64,000 nucleotides of DNA, taken from the NCBI RefSeq assembly GCF_000959525.1, contig NZ_CP009832.1, forward strand, positions 620,001 through 684,000. Direction: 5' to 3'. The translations under genes were made by a program, and so were the position numbers. Positions 32,423 to 41,436 of this stretch are shown here, piece after piece. Under the pieces are notes generated by a model, which was not told the origin of the DNA, did no database searches, and saw only the letters and a program-made list of their open reading frames with translations. This DNA comes from Burkholderia multivorans ATCC BAA-247 (GTDB taxonomy: Bacteria; Pseudomonadota; Gammaproteobacteria; Burkholderiales; Burkholderiaceae). The number at the start of each line of letters is the position of its first letter. Position 1 is the stretch's first letter.

Positions 32423-33721
32423 CTAGCGACGGGCGCCGCCCTTCGCGCGCGATCCGGCACCGCGCGGCCGGAACAGCTTCACCGTGCGCACCGCCTGATC
32501 GTCGCTGCGCATCACTTCGAGCATCACGTCGCCGATCTTCAGGCAGACGTCGTCTTCCGGAATTTCCTCGAGGATTTCGAGAATCAGGCCGTTGAGCGTC
32601 TTCGGGCCGTCGGTCGGTAGCTTCAGATGCAGCCAGCGATTCAGCTCGCGCAGCGGCATGCTGGCCGCGACGATGCATTCGCCGTTTTCATCCCAGCCGC
32701 CCGCGCGCTCGCTGCGCGGCATCGACGTCGTGAACTCGCCGATCAGTTCCTCGATGATGTCTTCCGGCGTGACGAGACCTTCGAGTTCGCCGTATTCGTT
32801 GACGACGAGCGCGGTGCGCTGCCGGCTTTCCTGGAAATACTGCAGCTGCTGGACGACCGGCGTGCCCGACGGCACGTAGTACGGTTCCGCGAGCAGTTCG
32901 CGCAGCGTTTCGCGATCGAAATCCTGGTTGTGCAGCGCGGTCAGCGTCTTGCGTACGTGCAGCACGCCGAGCACCTTGTCGATATCGCCCTCGTAGACGA
33001 CCAGCCGGTTGTGATAGCAGGTCTCGAGCTGATGCAGGATGTCGTCGAGCGGCGCATGGAAGTTGAGCGACTCGATCTGGCGGCGCGGCACCATCACGTC
33101 GTCGACGGTGATGTTTTCGAGATCGAACAGGTTGAGCAGGATGCTGCGGTGCTTGGTCGGCATGAAGCTGCTCGATTCGAGCACGATCGCACGCAGTTCG
33201 TCGGCCGACATCCGCTGATCGCGACCTTTCTTCGTATTGATGCGCAGCGCCCACAGCACACCGTTCGCGAGCGCGTTGACGAACCAGACGACCGGCTTGA
33301 ACACGCGCATCAGCGGCGCGATCACGAGGCTCGCGGGCAGCGCGATGCGCTCCGGGAAGGTCGCGCCGACGATCTTCGGCGCGATCTCCGCGAACACGAT
33401 GATCAGGAACGCGACGATGCCGGTCGCGATCGACAGCGCGAGATTGTTACGGCCGAAGGTATGAAGCGCGATCGACGTCGTGAGGACGGGGATGATCGTG
33501 TTGAACAGGTTGTTGCCGATCAGGATCACGCTGAGCAGCAGGTCGGTGCGCGTGAGCAGGCCTTGCGTCGCTTTCGCGCCGAGCGCGCCCTGGCCGACGA
33601 GATGCTTCAGCCGATGGCGGTTGAGCGCCATCATGGCGGTTTCGGAGATGGAAAAGAAGCTGGAACAGAGGAGAAGCAGGAAGACGGCGCCGATTTGCGC
33701 CCATAAGGGAATTTGGTCCAC
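32423..33721 (-). CDS. CorC/HlyC-type membrane protein with CBS domains
   Basis: This 432-aa protein has the DUF21/CNNM layout: about four N-terminal membrane segments (from GAVFLLLLCSSFFSISETAMM), two CBS domains (near VPRRQIESLNFHAPL and VPSGTPVVQQLQYFQES), and a C-terminal CorC_HlyC domain with GEFTTS-type start. The family is linked to magnesium or cobalt efflux; the substrate here is not known. I start at a GTG at 33721 (VDQIPLWAQIG); an ATG at 33802 would add unconserved residues. The 32212-32422 spacer before pilB holds nothing I recognise. Confidence 0.85.
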   Translation of the reverse strand: MDQIPLWAQIGAVFLLLLCSSFFSISETAMMALNRHRLKHLVGQGALGAKATQGLLTRTDLLLSVILIGNNLFNTIIPVLTTSIALHTFGRNNLALSIATGIVAFLIIVFAEIAPKIVGATFPERIALPASLVIAPLMRVFKPVVWFVNALANGVLWALRINTKKGRDQRMSADELRAIVLESSSFMPTKHRSILLNLFDLENITVDDVMVPRRQIESLNFHAPLDDILHQLETCYHNRLVVYEGDIDKVLGVLHVRKTLTALHNQDFDRETLRELLAEPYYVPSGTPVVQQLQYFQESRQRTALVVNEYGELEGLVTPEDIIEELIGEFTTSMPRSERAGGWDENGECIVAASMPLRELNRWLHLKLPTDGPKTLNGLILEILEEIPEDDVCLKIGDVMLEVMRSDDQAVRTVKLFRPRGAGSRAKGGARR

Positions 33722-33807
33722 GCGTGGAAAGGGCTGTGAAGGACAGGGATGGAGCGAATATAGCAGAGGCGGCCGTAACGCTGCGGCGAGGGCGCCGCGC
33801 ATACGGA

Positions 33808-33842
33808 CGAAAAAAAACCGTGCACGTGGTGCACGGTTTTTA
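33808..33842 (-). terminator. Intrinsic terminator after tRNA-Pro
   Basis: ACCGTGCAC (33817-33825) pairs with GTGCACGGT (33829-33837) around GTG. On the minus strand the hairpin is followed by a run of eight T, directly after the tRNA 3' end. Confidence 0.8.
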
Positions 33843-33848
33843 CAAATC

Positions 33849-33925
33849 TGGTCGGGGTGAGAGGATTCGAACCTCCGGCCTCTACGTCCCGAACGTAGCG
33901 CTCTACCAGGCTAAGCTACACCCCG
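33849..33925 (-). tRNA. tRNA-Pro (anticodon CGG)
   Basis: The reverse complement folds as a cloverleaf: acceptor CGGGGTG with CACCCCG, D arm with AGCCTGGTAGAGC, anticodon stem CTACG/CGTAG around the loop TTCGGGA (anticodon CGG, reading CCG), and T arm GGAGG-TTCGAAT-CCTCT. The 3' CCA is encoded in the DNA. It lies between ispB and the CorC gene, with its own terminator. Most prolines in this GC-rich window use CCG, so it should be in heavy use. Confidence 0.96.
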
Positions 33926-34094
33926 ATTTGGACTCTTCCGATTTCGCCGTCTTCTTCAAGACAGCTGCGTCGTCGAGCAAGAACATAACTATATCAGCGC
34001 TTTTTCGAAAATGGAATACCTTGGGAAAGAAAATTTTCGAAGCGCCTGATCGGCGCGGCCATGGCGTCCTGCCGCCGCGCCTACTGCCGCGCCC

Positions 34095-35090
34095 TTACGA
34101 CTGCCGAGACGTCGAATACGAGCACAGCGCGAGCAGGCTTTCCTTGTATGTCGAATCGGGAAACGCGGTAATCGCCGCTGCGGCCGCCAGCGCTTCCTGG
34201 CGTGCGCATTCGAGCGTGTGATCGAGCGCGCCGGAGCGCGTGATCGCATCGAAAATGGTGTCGAACCGATCGGTGCCGCCCTGTTCGATCGCTTCGCGCG
34301 CGAGCGCCGCCTGTTCGGGCGTACCGCGCTCGATCAGATAGATCAGCGGCAGCGTCGGCTTGCCTTCGCGCAGATCGTCGCCGGCGTTTTTGCCCATCGC
34401 TTCGGCCGTGCCCGCGTAATCGAGCCAGTCGTCCATGATCTGGAACGCGGTGCCGATCCGGCGGCCGTATTCGGCGGCCGCGGCCTCGGTCGGTGCGTCG
34501 GCGCCAGCGAGCACTGCGCCCAGACGGGCCGATGCTTCGAACAGCTTGGCCGTCTTGTAGCGGATCACCTGCATGTAGCGCGTTTCGTCGACGTCCGCAT
34601 CGTGCATGTTCAGAAGCTGCAGCACTTCGCCTTCGGAAATGATCGTCGTCGCCTCGGACAGGATATCCATCACGCGCATCTTGCCGACGCCGACCATCAT
34701 CTCGAACGAGCGCGAATAGAGGTAGTCGCCCACCAGCACGCTCGCCGCATTGCCGAACAGCGCGTTGGCCGTCTCGCGGCCGCGTCGCAGCTCCGATTCG
34801 TCGACGACGTCGTCGTGCAGCAGCGTCGCCGTGTGGATGAACTCGACGACGGCGGCCAGCACGTGCCGCTGATGCGACGTTTCGCCGAGCGCGCCGGCCA
34901 CGAGCAGCAGCAGTGCCGGGCGCAGCCGCTTGCCGCCCGCGCCGATGATGTACTCGGCGATCTGGTTGATCAGCAGCACGTCGGACGCGAGGCTTTGCCG
35001 GATAACGCGATTCACCTGCTCCATGTCGCTGGCGATCGGGGCGAGCAGGTGGGCGGCGCTGAGGGAGGGGGAGGCGGTGGACGACGACAT
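34095..35090 (-). CDS. ispB: Octaprenyl diphosphate synthase
   Basis: This 331-aa trans-prenyltransferase makes the polyprenyl tail of ubiquinone. It has the first Asp-rich motif in LLHDDVVDESELRRG near residue 91, the second in QIMDDWLDYAG near 218, and the GGKRLRPALLLL segment near 52. Ubiquinone-8 is usual for Burkholderia, so the octaprenyl call is by analogy; chain length cannot be read with certainty. It is divergent from rplU. Confidence 0.93.
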   Translation of the reverse strand: MSSSTASPSLSAAHLLAPIASDMEQVNRVIRQSLASDVLLINQIAEYIIGAGGKRLRPALLLLVAGALGETSHQRHVLAAVVEFIHTATLLHDDVVDESELRRGRETANALFGNAASVLVGDYLYSRSFEMMVGVGKMRVMDILSEATTIISEGEVLQLLNMHDADVDETRYMQVIRYKTAKLFEASARLGAVLAGADAPTEAAAAEYGRRIGTAFQIMDDWLDYAGTAEAMGKNAGDDLREGKPTLPLIYLIERGTPEQAALAREAIEQGGTDRFDTIFDAITRSGALDHTLECARQEALAAAAAITAFPDSTYKESLLALCSYSTSRQS

Positions 35091-35216
35091 GATGATGGAA
35101 TTGGGTGATGCCGCGGATTATAAGGCGAATCGGCAATATTCCGGTCTGTCGCACGTTGCGCGCCCGCGATTTTGGCCGTCCGGCCGAGGCCCGCGCGCGG
35201 CAATCGTCGATCGGCT

Positions 35217-35245
35217 TTGACTTCGATGCTAACTCTCTGTATAAT
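35217..35245 (+). promoter_or_regulatory. Strong sigma-70 promoter of rplU-rpmA
   Basis: TTGACT (35217-35222) and a perfect TATAAT (35240-35245) are spaced by 17 bases, ending 54 bases before the rplU ATG. It is the closest match to consensus seen in the window, as expected for ribosomal protein genes. Confidence 0.8.
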
Positions 35246-35299
35246 CACGCCTTTTCCGCGCGTGGTGTGCGGAAAAATGGATCCAGAGTGAGGTTCTCA

Positions 35300-35611
35300 A
35301 TGTACGCGGTCATAAAAACCGGCGGCAAGCAGTACAAGGTTGCCGTTGGCGAAAAACTGAAAGTAGAACAGATACCGGCTGACATTGACGCTGAAATCAC
35401 GCTCGACCAGGTTCTCGCAGTGGGCGAAGGCGAATCGATTAAGTTCGGTACGCCGCTGGTCAGTGGGGCTTCCGTCAAGGCCACCGTCGTGTCGCACGGT
35501 CGTCACGCCAAGGTCACCATCTTCAAGATGCGTCGCCGGAAGCACTACCAAAAGCACGGCGGCCACCGCCAGAACTACACTGAGCTGCGCATCGACGCGA
35601 TCAACGCGTAA
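35300..35611 (+). CDS. rplU: Ribosomal protein L21
   Basis: This 103-aa 50S subunit protein opens with [14 protein letters not shown] and ends with the basic [23 protein letters not shown] stretch expected for L21 (contacts 23S rRNA). The frame is open upstream, but the ATG at 35300 gives the invariant N-terminus. It is the first gene of rplU-rpmA behind a near-consensus promoter; rpmA starts 24 bases later. Confidence 0.98.
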   Translation: MYAVIKTGGKQYKVAVGEKLKVEQIPADIDAEITLDQVLAVGEGESIKFGTPLVSGASVKATVVSHGRHAKVTIFKMRRRKHYQKHGGHRQNYTELRIDAINA

Positions 35612-35635
35612 GCGCCTCGGTAAAGGAGCAATCAG

Positions 35636-35899
35636 ATGGCACACAAAAAGGCAGGCGGCTCGTCCCGTAACGGCCGCGACTCCGAGTCGAAACGTCTCGG
35701 CGTGAAAGTGTATGGCGGCCAGGCGATCAACGCCGGCGGCATCATCGTGCGTCAGCGCGGCACGCGCATGCACGCAGGCGAGAACGTCGGCATGGGCAAG
35801 GATCACACCCTGTTCGCGCTGGTCGACGGTCACGTGAAGTTCGCGACGAAGGGCGCGGACAAGAAGCATACGGTCATCGTCGTCCCGGCAGCTGCCTGA
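35636..35899 (+). CDS. rpmA: Ribosomal protein L27
   Basis: This 87-aa 50S protein starts [20 protein letters not shown], so it is the form that needs no N-terminal processing. The [20 protein letters not shown] core and the [16 protein letters not shown] stretch are typical. Its N-terminus reaches towards the peptidyl-transferase centre. An AAAGGAGCAATC ribosome site precedes the ATG. A clear terminator follows 28 bases after the stop. Confidence 0.98.
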   Translation: MAHKKAGGSSRNGRDSESKRLGVKVYGGQAINAGGIIVRQRGTRMHAGENVGMGKDHTLFALVDGHVKFATKGADKKHTVIVVPAAA

Positions 35900-35926
35900 G
35901 TTCAGGCATCACGGGCTTCGTAGCCG

Positions 35927-35958
35927 AAAGGCCCCGCAGTCTTCGCGGGGCCTTTTTT
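35927..35958 (+). terminator. Intrinsic terminator of rplU-rpmA
   Basis: AAGGCCCCGC (35928-35937) pairs with GCGGGGCCTT (35945-35954) around a 7-base loop, followed by a T-run. It separates rpmA from obgE, so obgE probably needs its own promoter or readthrough. Confidence 0.88.
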
Positions 35959-36029
35959 ATTGGCCGCCGCGCGCAGGTGCGCGCCGGCGGCCGTCGCAAA
36001 AACCGGCGCACCATTGGCCGAACGGCCGA

Positions 36030-36059
36030 TTGTTCAAGCGCGCCGGCGCGCGGCACAAT
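36030..36059 (+). promoter_or_regulatory. Candidate promoter of obgE
   Basis: TTGTTC (36030-36035) and CACAAT (36054-36059) are spaced by 18 bases, 27 bases before the obgE ATG. The spacer contains a GC-rich palindrome (36038-36051). The presence of a terminator just upstream makes a local promoter likely. Confidence 0.4.
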
Positions 36060-36082
36060 AGCGGAAATACTGGGCGGAGTAA

Positions 36083-37195
<1,113 letters not shown>

Positions 37196-37287
37196 GCGTA
37201 CCCGTCACGCGCCGGTCTGCGTCGGTCCGGCGCCGGAATTGAATCGCGCCCGGCCGGGCAGGCTTCAGATACAGGAGACAGCGCACG

Positions 37288-38406
37288 ATGCGTTCGATCA
37301 TCGCGGATTCGAAGCGATTGGTAGTGAAAGTAGGCTCCAGCCTCGTGACGAACGACGGCAAGGGGCTCGATCATGCGGCAATCGGCCGCTGGGCTGCGCA
37401 GATCGCAGCGCTGCGCGCGCAGGGCAAGGAAGTCGTGCTCGTCAGTTCGGGCGCGATTGCCGAAGGCATGCAGCGGCTCGGCTGGAGCAAGCGGCCGCGC
37501 GAGATCGACGAGCTACAGGCCGCGGCCGCGGTCGGCCAGATGGGGCTTGCGCAGGTCTATGAGAGCCGCTTCACCGAGCACGGGATTCGCACTGCGCAGA
37601 TCCTGCTCACGCATGCGGATCTCGCCGATCGCGAGCGCTACCTGAACGCACGTTCGACGCTGCTGACGCTGCTGCGTCTCGGCGTGGTGCCGATCATCAA
37701 CGAGAACGACACGGTCGTCACCGACGAAATCAAGTTCGGCGACAACGATACGCTGGGCGCGCTCGTCGCGAACCTGATCGAAGGCGACGCGCTGATCATC
37801 CTGACCGACCAGTCGGGGCTGTTCACTGCGGATCCGCGCAAGGATCCGGCGGCGACGCTCGTCGCCGAGGCGAATGCGGGCGCGCCGGAGCTCGAGGCGA
37901 TGGCGGGCGGCGCCGGCTCGAGCCTCGGCCGCGGCGGCATGCTGACGAAGATTCTCGCGGCGAAGCGCGCGGCGCACAGCGGCGCCAACACGGTGATCGC
38001 GAGCGGCCGCGAGCCGGACGTGCTCGTGCGTCTGGCCGGTGGCGAGGCGATCGGCACGCAGCTGATCGCGCGCACGGCGCGGATGGCCGCGCGCAAGCAA
38101 TGGATGGCCGACCACCTGCAGGTGCGCGGGCACGTCGTGATCGACGCCGGCGCGGTCGAGAAGCTGACGGCCGGCGGCAAGAGCCTGCTGCCGATCGGCG
38201 TGACGGACGTGCAGGGCGCGTTCGCGCGCGGCGAGGTCATCGCATGCGTCGGCCCGGACGGGCGCGAAGTCGCGCGCGGCCTGACGAACTACAGCAGCGC
38301 CGAGACCAAGCTGATCCACCGCAAGCCGAGCGGCGAAATCGAAAGCGTGCTCGGCTACATGCTCGAGCCCGAGCTGATCCATCGCGACAATCTGGTGCTC
38401 GTCTGA
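37288..38406 (+). CDS. proB: Glutamate 5-kinase
   Basis: This 372-aa enzyme phosphorylates glutamate in the first step of proline synthesis. The N-terminal amino-acid-kinase domain shows [33 protein letters not shown] and the [13 protein letters not shown] segment. The C-terminal PUA domain (from about 280, [24 protein letters not shown]) is complete. The original transcription terminator, about 50 bases downstream, is now split by an insertion sequence. Confidence 0.96.
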   Translation: MRSIIADSKRLVVKVGSSLVTNDGKGLDHAAIGRWAAQIAALRAQGKEVVLVSSGAIAEGMQRLGWSKRPREIDELQAAAAVGQMGLAQVYESRFTEHGIRTAQILLTHADLADRERYLNARSTLLTLLRLGVVPIINENDTVVTDEIKFGDNDTLGALVANLIEGDALIILTDQSGLFTADPRKDPAATLVAEANAGAPELEAMAGGAGSSLGRGGMLTKILAAKRAAHSGANTVIASGREPDVLVRLAGGEAIGTQLIARTARMAARKQWMADHLQVRGHVVIDAGAVEKLTAGGKSLLPIGVTDVQGAFARGEVIACVGPDGREVARGLTNYSSAETKLIHRKPSGEIESVLGYMLEPELIHRDNLVLV

Positions 38407-38449
38407 ACGCAGCGCGGGCAGTCGCGCCATGCGTTATCGCGGCCGAAAT

Positions 38450-38470
38450 GAAAAAGCCCGCTCGATGCGG
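38450..38470 (+). terminator. Left part of a bidirectional terminator split by the IS
   Basis: The A-run and first arm of a hairpin (AAAAAGCCCGC, then TCGAT, then GCGG) end exactly at the IS left edge. Removing the IS and one target copy restores AAAAAGCCCGC-TCGAT-GCGGGCTTTTT, which would have ended proB and the converging lipoprotein gene. The right part is at 39894-39915. Confidence 0.8.
38459..38470 (+). repeat. 12-bp target site duplication, left copy
   Basis: CGCTCGATGCGG immediately precedes the IS left inverted repeat and is repeated exactly at 39894-39905. Confidence 0.92.
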
Positions 38471-38479
38471 TAATGCCGT

Positions 38480-39820
38480 TCAGTTAAGGTTCTTTCTGAG
38501 GAACCGGACGGCATAACGAGCAGGACGGGACTTGACGGCCCGATCGCATTTGCGATCGGGCCGTTTTACATTGATGAGCAGCTTGAGGTGTTCGCGAAGT
38601 CGCTTGAGCACGGCGGGCAGCTTGGCGTAGGCAGGCGTGCGTGCAGCCCACATCATCTCGTGCTGGATGAGATGGAACGAGCGAACGAAGCTCAGTTCGG
38701 TCGGTTCGCACTTGGCCTCGAAGGCGGCGCAAGCCATTTCGCGGCGAATCAGGTTGTAAGCGATCAGCGCACCCCAGATCTCTTGGTAGATGCCGTCGAC
38801 GGTTCGGCTACGTAGAGTCAGTTCGCTACCGAGCATGGACTGCTTCAGTTCGCGATAGCTGGTCTCGATCTGCCAGCGCCGCTCGTAGCAAGCAACCAGA
38901 TCGGCCAACTTGAAGCGGCGCCGATCGGTCAATGACGTCAGTAGTACACGTTCCCGCCCCTGTGCATCTTGAATGCGCACTGCACGCGCCGTCCACCACT
39001 CCGGCAGATCGGGGCATTTCTGCCGAGCCTGAGGCGAGACGCGCATGCGCACCAATGCATCGTCCGGTTTGCCCGACAGTACCTCCCAACGCGTATTGGA
39101 CTTTGCCGGAATCAGGAAGTGGCGATTGCGTTCGCCCGAGCTCAGGCCGCACAGGATCTCGGCTGCCAGGAAGCCTTTGTCGAAGACCGTGAGCGAATGG
39201 TCGGGAATCTGCTCCAGCAGATTCTTGGCGTAGATCATCTCGTTGGTGTCGTAGCGGCCAAACGCGATGTTTGCTACCAGATGCGTCGGGATCGAGGTCA
39301 GCGTGACGGCCCGCACCTGCGGGTAGCTGGCCACCTTGCCGCTCGCGTAGCTTTGGGACCCGAAATGTTCCCGATTCGCGGCACTGTCCGGCGTGCGTAG
39401 CGTGGTGCCATCCATGGCCCACAAGCTAAGCCCTTTGAAGGCATGGCGCGCACCATCCTGCTTGCACCATGCCTGCGCGGTTTGCTCGAACAGCCAAGCT
39501 ATCGGGGCGTGGCCTAAGCGCTGCCGGGCCTGGGTGACGGCGCTCTTGCTGACGAACGTGGTCTCGTTGGGCAGCACCAGTTCCAGACTGTCCACCACTT
39601 CGCTGACTGACCAATGACGATAGATCGCCAGCGCGATCACCAGCCAGACCACCTGTTCAGCCGGCAAGCGACGGCGACGAATGCTCGCCGTGCCTGTCGC
39701 TTCGATGGCCTGTTCGATCCATGCATGGGGAAGATGCTCCGCCAACCGGCTCAGGTCGGTAGGTTCGGCATCGAGCATGAAGGTCAGGTGGTCGGTCAGC
39801 ATCGCGCCAAAAGTTAACAT
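38480..39820 (-). CDS. IS4-family transposase
   Basis: This 446-aa DDE transposase cuts and joins the IS ends. The first two acidic residues are in [11 protein letters not shown] and [14 protein letters not shown]. The third is in the family signature Y-(2)-R-(3)-E-(6)-K, seen as [15 protein letters not shown]. An N-terminal IS4-type domain ([15 protein letters not shown]) precedes it. The frame is open to a TTG at 39859. I use the ATG at 39820; an ATG at 39802 is also possible. No frameshift is seen. The gene looks functional. Confidence 0.9.
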   Translation of the reverse strand: MLTFGAMLTDHLTFMLDAEPTDLSRLAEHLPHAWIEQAIEATGTASIRRRRLPAEQVVWLVIALAIYRHWSVSEVVDSLELVLPNETTFVSKSAVTQARQRLGHAPIAWLFEQTAQAWCKQDGARHAFKGLSLWAMDGTTLRTPDSAANREHFGSQSYASGKVASYPQVRAVTLTSIPTHLVANIAFGRYDTNEMIYAKNLLEQIPDHSLTVFDKGFLAAEILCGLSSGERNRHFLIPAKSNTRWEVLSGKPDDALVRMRVSPQARQKCPDLPEWWTARAVRIQDAQGRERVLLTSLTDRRRFKLADLVACYERRWQIETSYRELKQSMLGSELTLRSRTVDGIYQEIWGALIAYNLIRREMACAAFEAKCEPTELSFVRSFHLIQHEMMWAARTPAYAKLPAVLKRLREHLKLLINVKRPDRKCDRAVKSRPARYAVRFLRKNLN

Positions 39821-39850
39821 CTCAGCGCAGCGTTTACAACCACTCCTTCC

Positions 39851-39892
39851 CCAAAACAAAAATGCCGTTCAGTTGCTTAACTGAACGGCATT
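39851..39892 (-). terminator. Hairpin terminator made from the IS right end
   Basis: AATGCCGTTCAGTT (39861-39874) is an inverted second copy of the terminal repeat and pairs perfectly over 14 bp with 39879-39892 around a 4-base loop. Read on the minus strand, the hairpin is followed by TTTTTGTTTT, a good T-rich tail. It stands between outside transcription and the transposase start. Confidence 0.7.
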
Positions 39893-39893
39893 A

Positions 39894-39905
39894 CGCTCGA
39901 TGCGG
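39894..39905 (+). repeat. 12-bp target site duplication, right copy
   Basis: CGCTCGATGCGG directly follows the right inverted repeat, identical to 38459-38470. The following GCTTTTT is the displaced second half of the split terminator. Confidence 0.92.
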
Positions 39906-39948
39906 GCTTTTTGCCGAATGCCGCCGACACTGCCGGGGCCGCGTACGA

Positions 39949-40506
39949 TCAGCGCAGCTGGCTCATCGCGGTGCGATGAAAGCGGATGTTCTCGACGATC
40001 TGCTGCGCGGAGCCTTGCGGCATCTTGTTCGCGCACAGGTAGTCCTGATAGAGCGCCGCGTGATACGCGTTCAGCTCGCCGTTCTCGATGCGCCGCCAGT
40101 CGTTCTCGACCGTGCGGTCCCAGCCGTCGTGATCCGAATTCAGCCCCGCGTACTGGCGCCATTCGTACGTATCGCAGCGGATCCCTTCGTAATTCACGTT
40201 GCGCGCGCCGGCCGGGCTCGTGACGACGACCGTGTAACGCACGACGCCGTCGCTGCCGACCGTCAGCGATTTCGCGTCGACGAAGAACTTCAGCGGCGTG
40301 TTCTGCGACACGTTGAACGGCAGCAGGTCGGCCGTTTGCGGGAGCGCCGGCAGCGTGTCGACCGGGTTTTCCTTCCAGTTCCCCTGGCGGTCCAGCAGAT
40401 ACACGAACGCGCTGTCGTCCTTGTTGGTCGGCGTTTTCGAATTCGCGCAGCCGGCCAGTGCGGCGGCTGCGGCGATCGACGCGAGCGCGAGAGCAATCGC
40501 TTTCAA
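39949..40506 (-). CDS. CNP1-like family lipoprotein
   Basis: This 185-aa predicted lipoprotein starts at a TTG (40506) behind GAGGA. The signal peptide KAIALALASIAAAAALAGC ends in a clear lipobox (LAGC). The mature part resembles the CNP1-like family found next to proB/rppH in Burkholderia (WKENPVDTLPALPQ, IRCDTYEWRQYAGL, NDWRRIENGELNAYHAALYQ). Its biochemical role is unknown; a periplasmic or outer-membrane location is expected. A terminator hairpin ends only 15 bases before the start. Confidence 0.8.
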   Translation of the reverse strand: MKAIALALASIAAAAALAGCANSKTPTNKDDSAFVYLLDRQGNWKENPVDTLPALPQTADLLPFNVSQNTPLKFFVDAKSLTVGSDGVVRYTVVVTSPAGARNVNYEGIRCDTYEWRQYAGLNSDHDGWDRTVENDWRRIENGELNAYHAALYQDYLCANKMPQGSAQQIVENIRFHRTAMSQLR

Positions 40507-40520
40507 TATGCATTCCTCGT

Positions 40521-40551
40521 AAAAAAAGGGCGCGACACCAAGGTCGCGCCC
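40521..40551 (-). terminator. Intrinsic terminator after rppH
   Basis: GGGCGCGAC (40528-40536) pairs with GTCGCGCCC (40543-40551) around a 6-base loop. On the minus strand it is followed by seven T, which run up to the ribosome site of the CNP1-like gene. Confidence 0.8.
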
Positions 40552-40570
40552 GGTCATGCAGTCCGACTCG

Positions 40571-41218
40571 TCATTTGCCGACGATCACGCGGGGCGGCAT
40601 CTCGTCGAGCGTGCTCGCCTCCACTTCGACCTCGGAACAGACGACCGATGTGTCGACAATCGTCAGCGTCTCGGTGGGTTGCGCGGCGATCACGCGCGGA
40701 TAGCGCGGCAGACGCGGCCCACGGGGCTTGTCGGCTCGCTGCGCCGGGCGGCGCAGGAAGCGCGACAGTTCCGTCAGCGCCAACTGATAGACATCCCGCT
40801 TGAACTCGATTACCGCATCGAGCGGCACCCAGTACTCGTTCCACCGCCACGCATCGAACTCCGGGTGATCGGTCGCGCGCAAGCAAATGTCGCAGTCGCG
40901 TCCGAGCATCCGCAGCAGGAACCAGATCTGTTTCTGGCCGCGGTAATGACCGCGTACTTCGCGTTTGATGAACTTGTCAGGCACCTCGTAACGCAACCAG
41001 TCGCGAGTGCGGCCGATTATCTTGACGTGTTCCGGCAGCAGGCCCGTTTCCTCGTGCAGTTCCCGGTACATCGCCTGCATGGGGGTCTCGCCGTACTTGA
41101 TCCCGCCTTGAGGAAACTGCCAGGAGTGCTCGCGGAGCCGTTTGCCCCAAAACACCTCGTTGCGCGCGTTCAAGAGGATGATGCCGACGTTCGGGCGAAA
41201 GCCTTCACGATCCAGCAT
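40571..41218 (-). CDS. rppH: RNA pyrophosphohydrolase RppH
   Basis: This 215-aa Nudix enzyme removes pyrophosphate from mRNA 5' ends and so triggers RNase E decay. The protein opens with [17 protein letters not shown], and the Nudix box is [20 protein letters not shown] (about residues 38-57). The C-terminal tail beyond about residue 160 is longer than in E. coli and not conserved. A TATAAT on the minus strand (41257-41252) is a possible -10 box. It is divergent from proS. Confidence 0.94.
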   Translation of the reverse strand: MLDREGFRPNVGIILLNARNEVFWGKRLREHSWQFPQGGIKYGETPMQAMYRELHEETGLLPEHVKIIGRTRDWLRYEVPDKFIKREVRGHYRGQKQIWFLLRMLGRDCDICLRATDHPEFDAWRWNEYWVPLDAVIEFKRDVYQLALTELSRFLRRPAQRADKPRGPRLPRYPRVIAAQPTETLTIVDTSVVCSEVEVEASTLDEMPPRVIVGK

Positions 41219-41397
41219 ACAACCACCTTCGAATCCTTTAAAATTGCTTTGATTATAAACAGATAACGGGCGCTGCGCACCGTGACGGAGCGAATCCGCA
41301 CGAGGCGCGCCGGCTGAATTGTCCCTGATTTGTCTGCTACGTCATCTGCGCCATCGTCGTTCGTCGCGCGCAGCTTTTTCACCTTGAATCTTTTTCG

Positions 41398-41424
41398 GGC
41401 GCCCTGCCTGGGGGCGCCGTTTTT
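41398..41424 (+). terminator. Intrinsic terminator or attenuator just before proS
   Basis: GGCGCCC (41398-41404) pairs with GGGCGCC (41412-41418) around a 7-base loop, followed by GTTTTT. It ends 12 bases before the proS ATG, so any transcript that starts upstream must pass it. I see no tandem-proline leader peptide. Confidence 0.65.
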
Positions 41425-41436
41425 GGAACCGTCCGC

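Larger units (their letters stand above)
38471..39893 (-). mobile_element. IS4-family insertion sequence, 1423 bp, intact
   Basis: The element is bounded by 18-bp perfect inverted repeats, TAATGCCGTTCAGTTAAG (38471-38488) and its complement (39876-39893), and by 12-bp direct target copies outside. One transposase gene fills it on the minus strand, with its stop codon inside the left repeat. All expected parts are present, so it could still be mobile. The IS4-family call rests on the transposase signature and on the 10-12 bp target size reported for several IS4 subgroups. I cannot name the element. Confidence 0.93.

Noticed and set aside
38480-39859. Transposase start at 39859 (TTG)
   Set aside because: It would put the start next to the terminal hairpin and add unconserved residues; an ATG at 39820 is simpler, though not proven.
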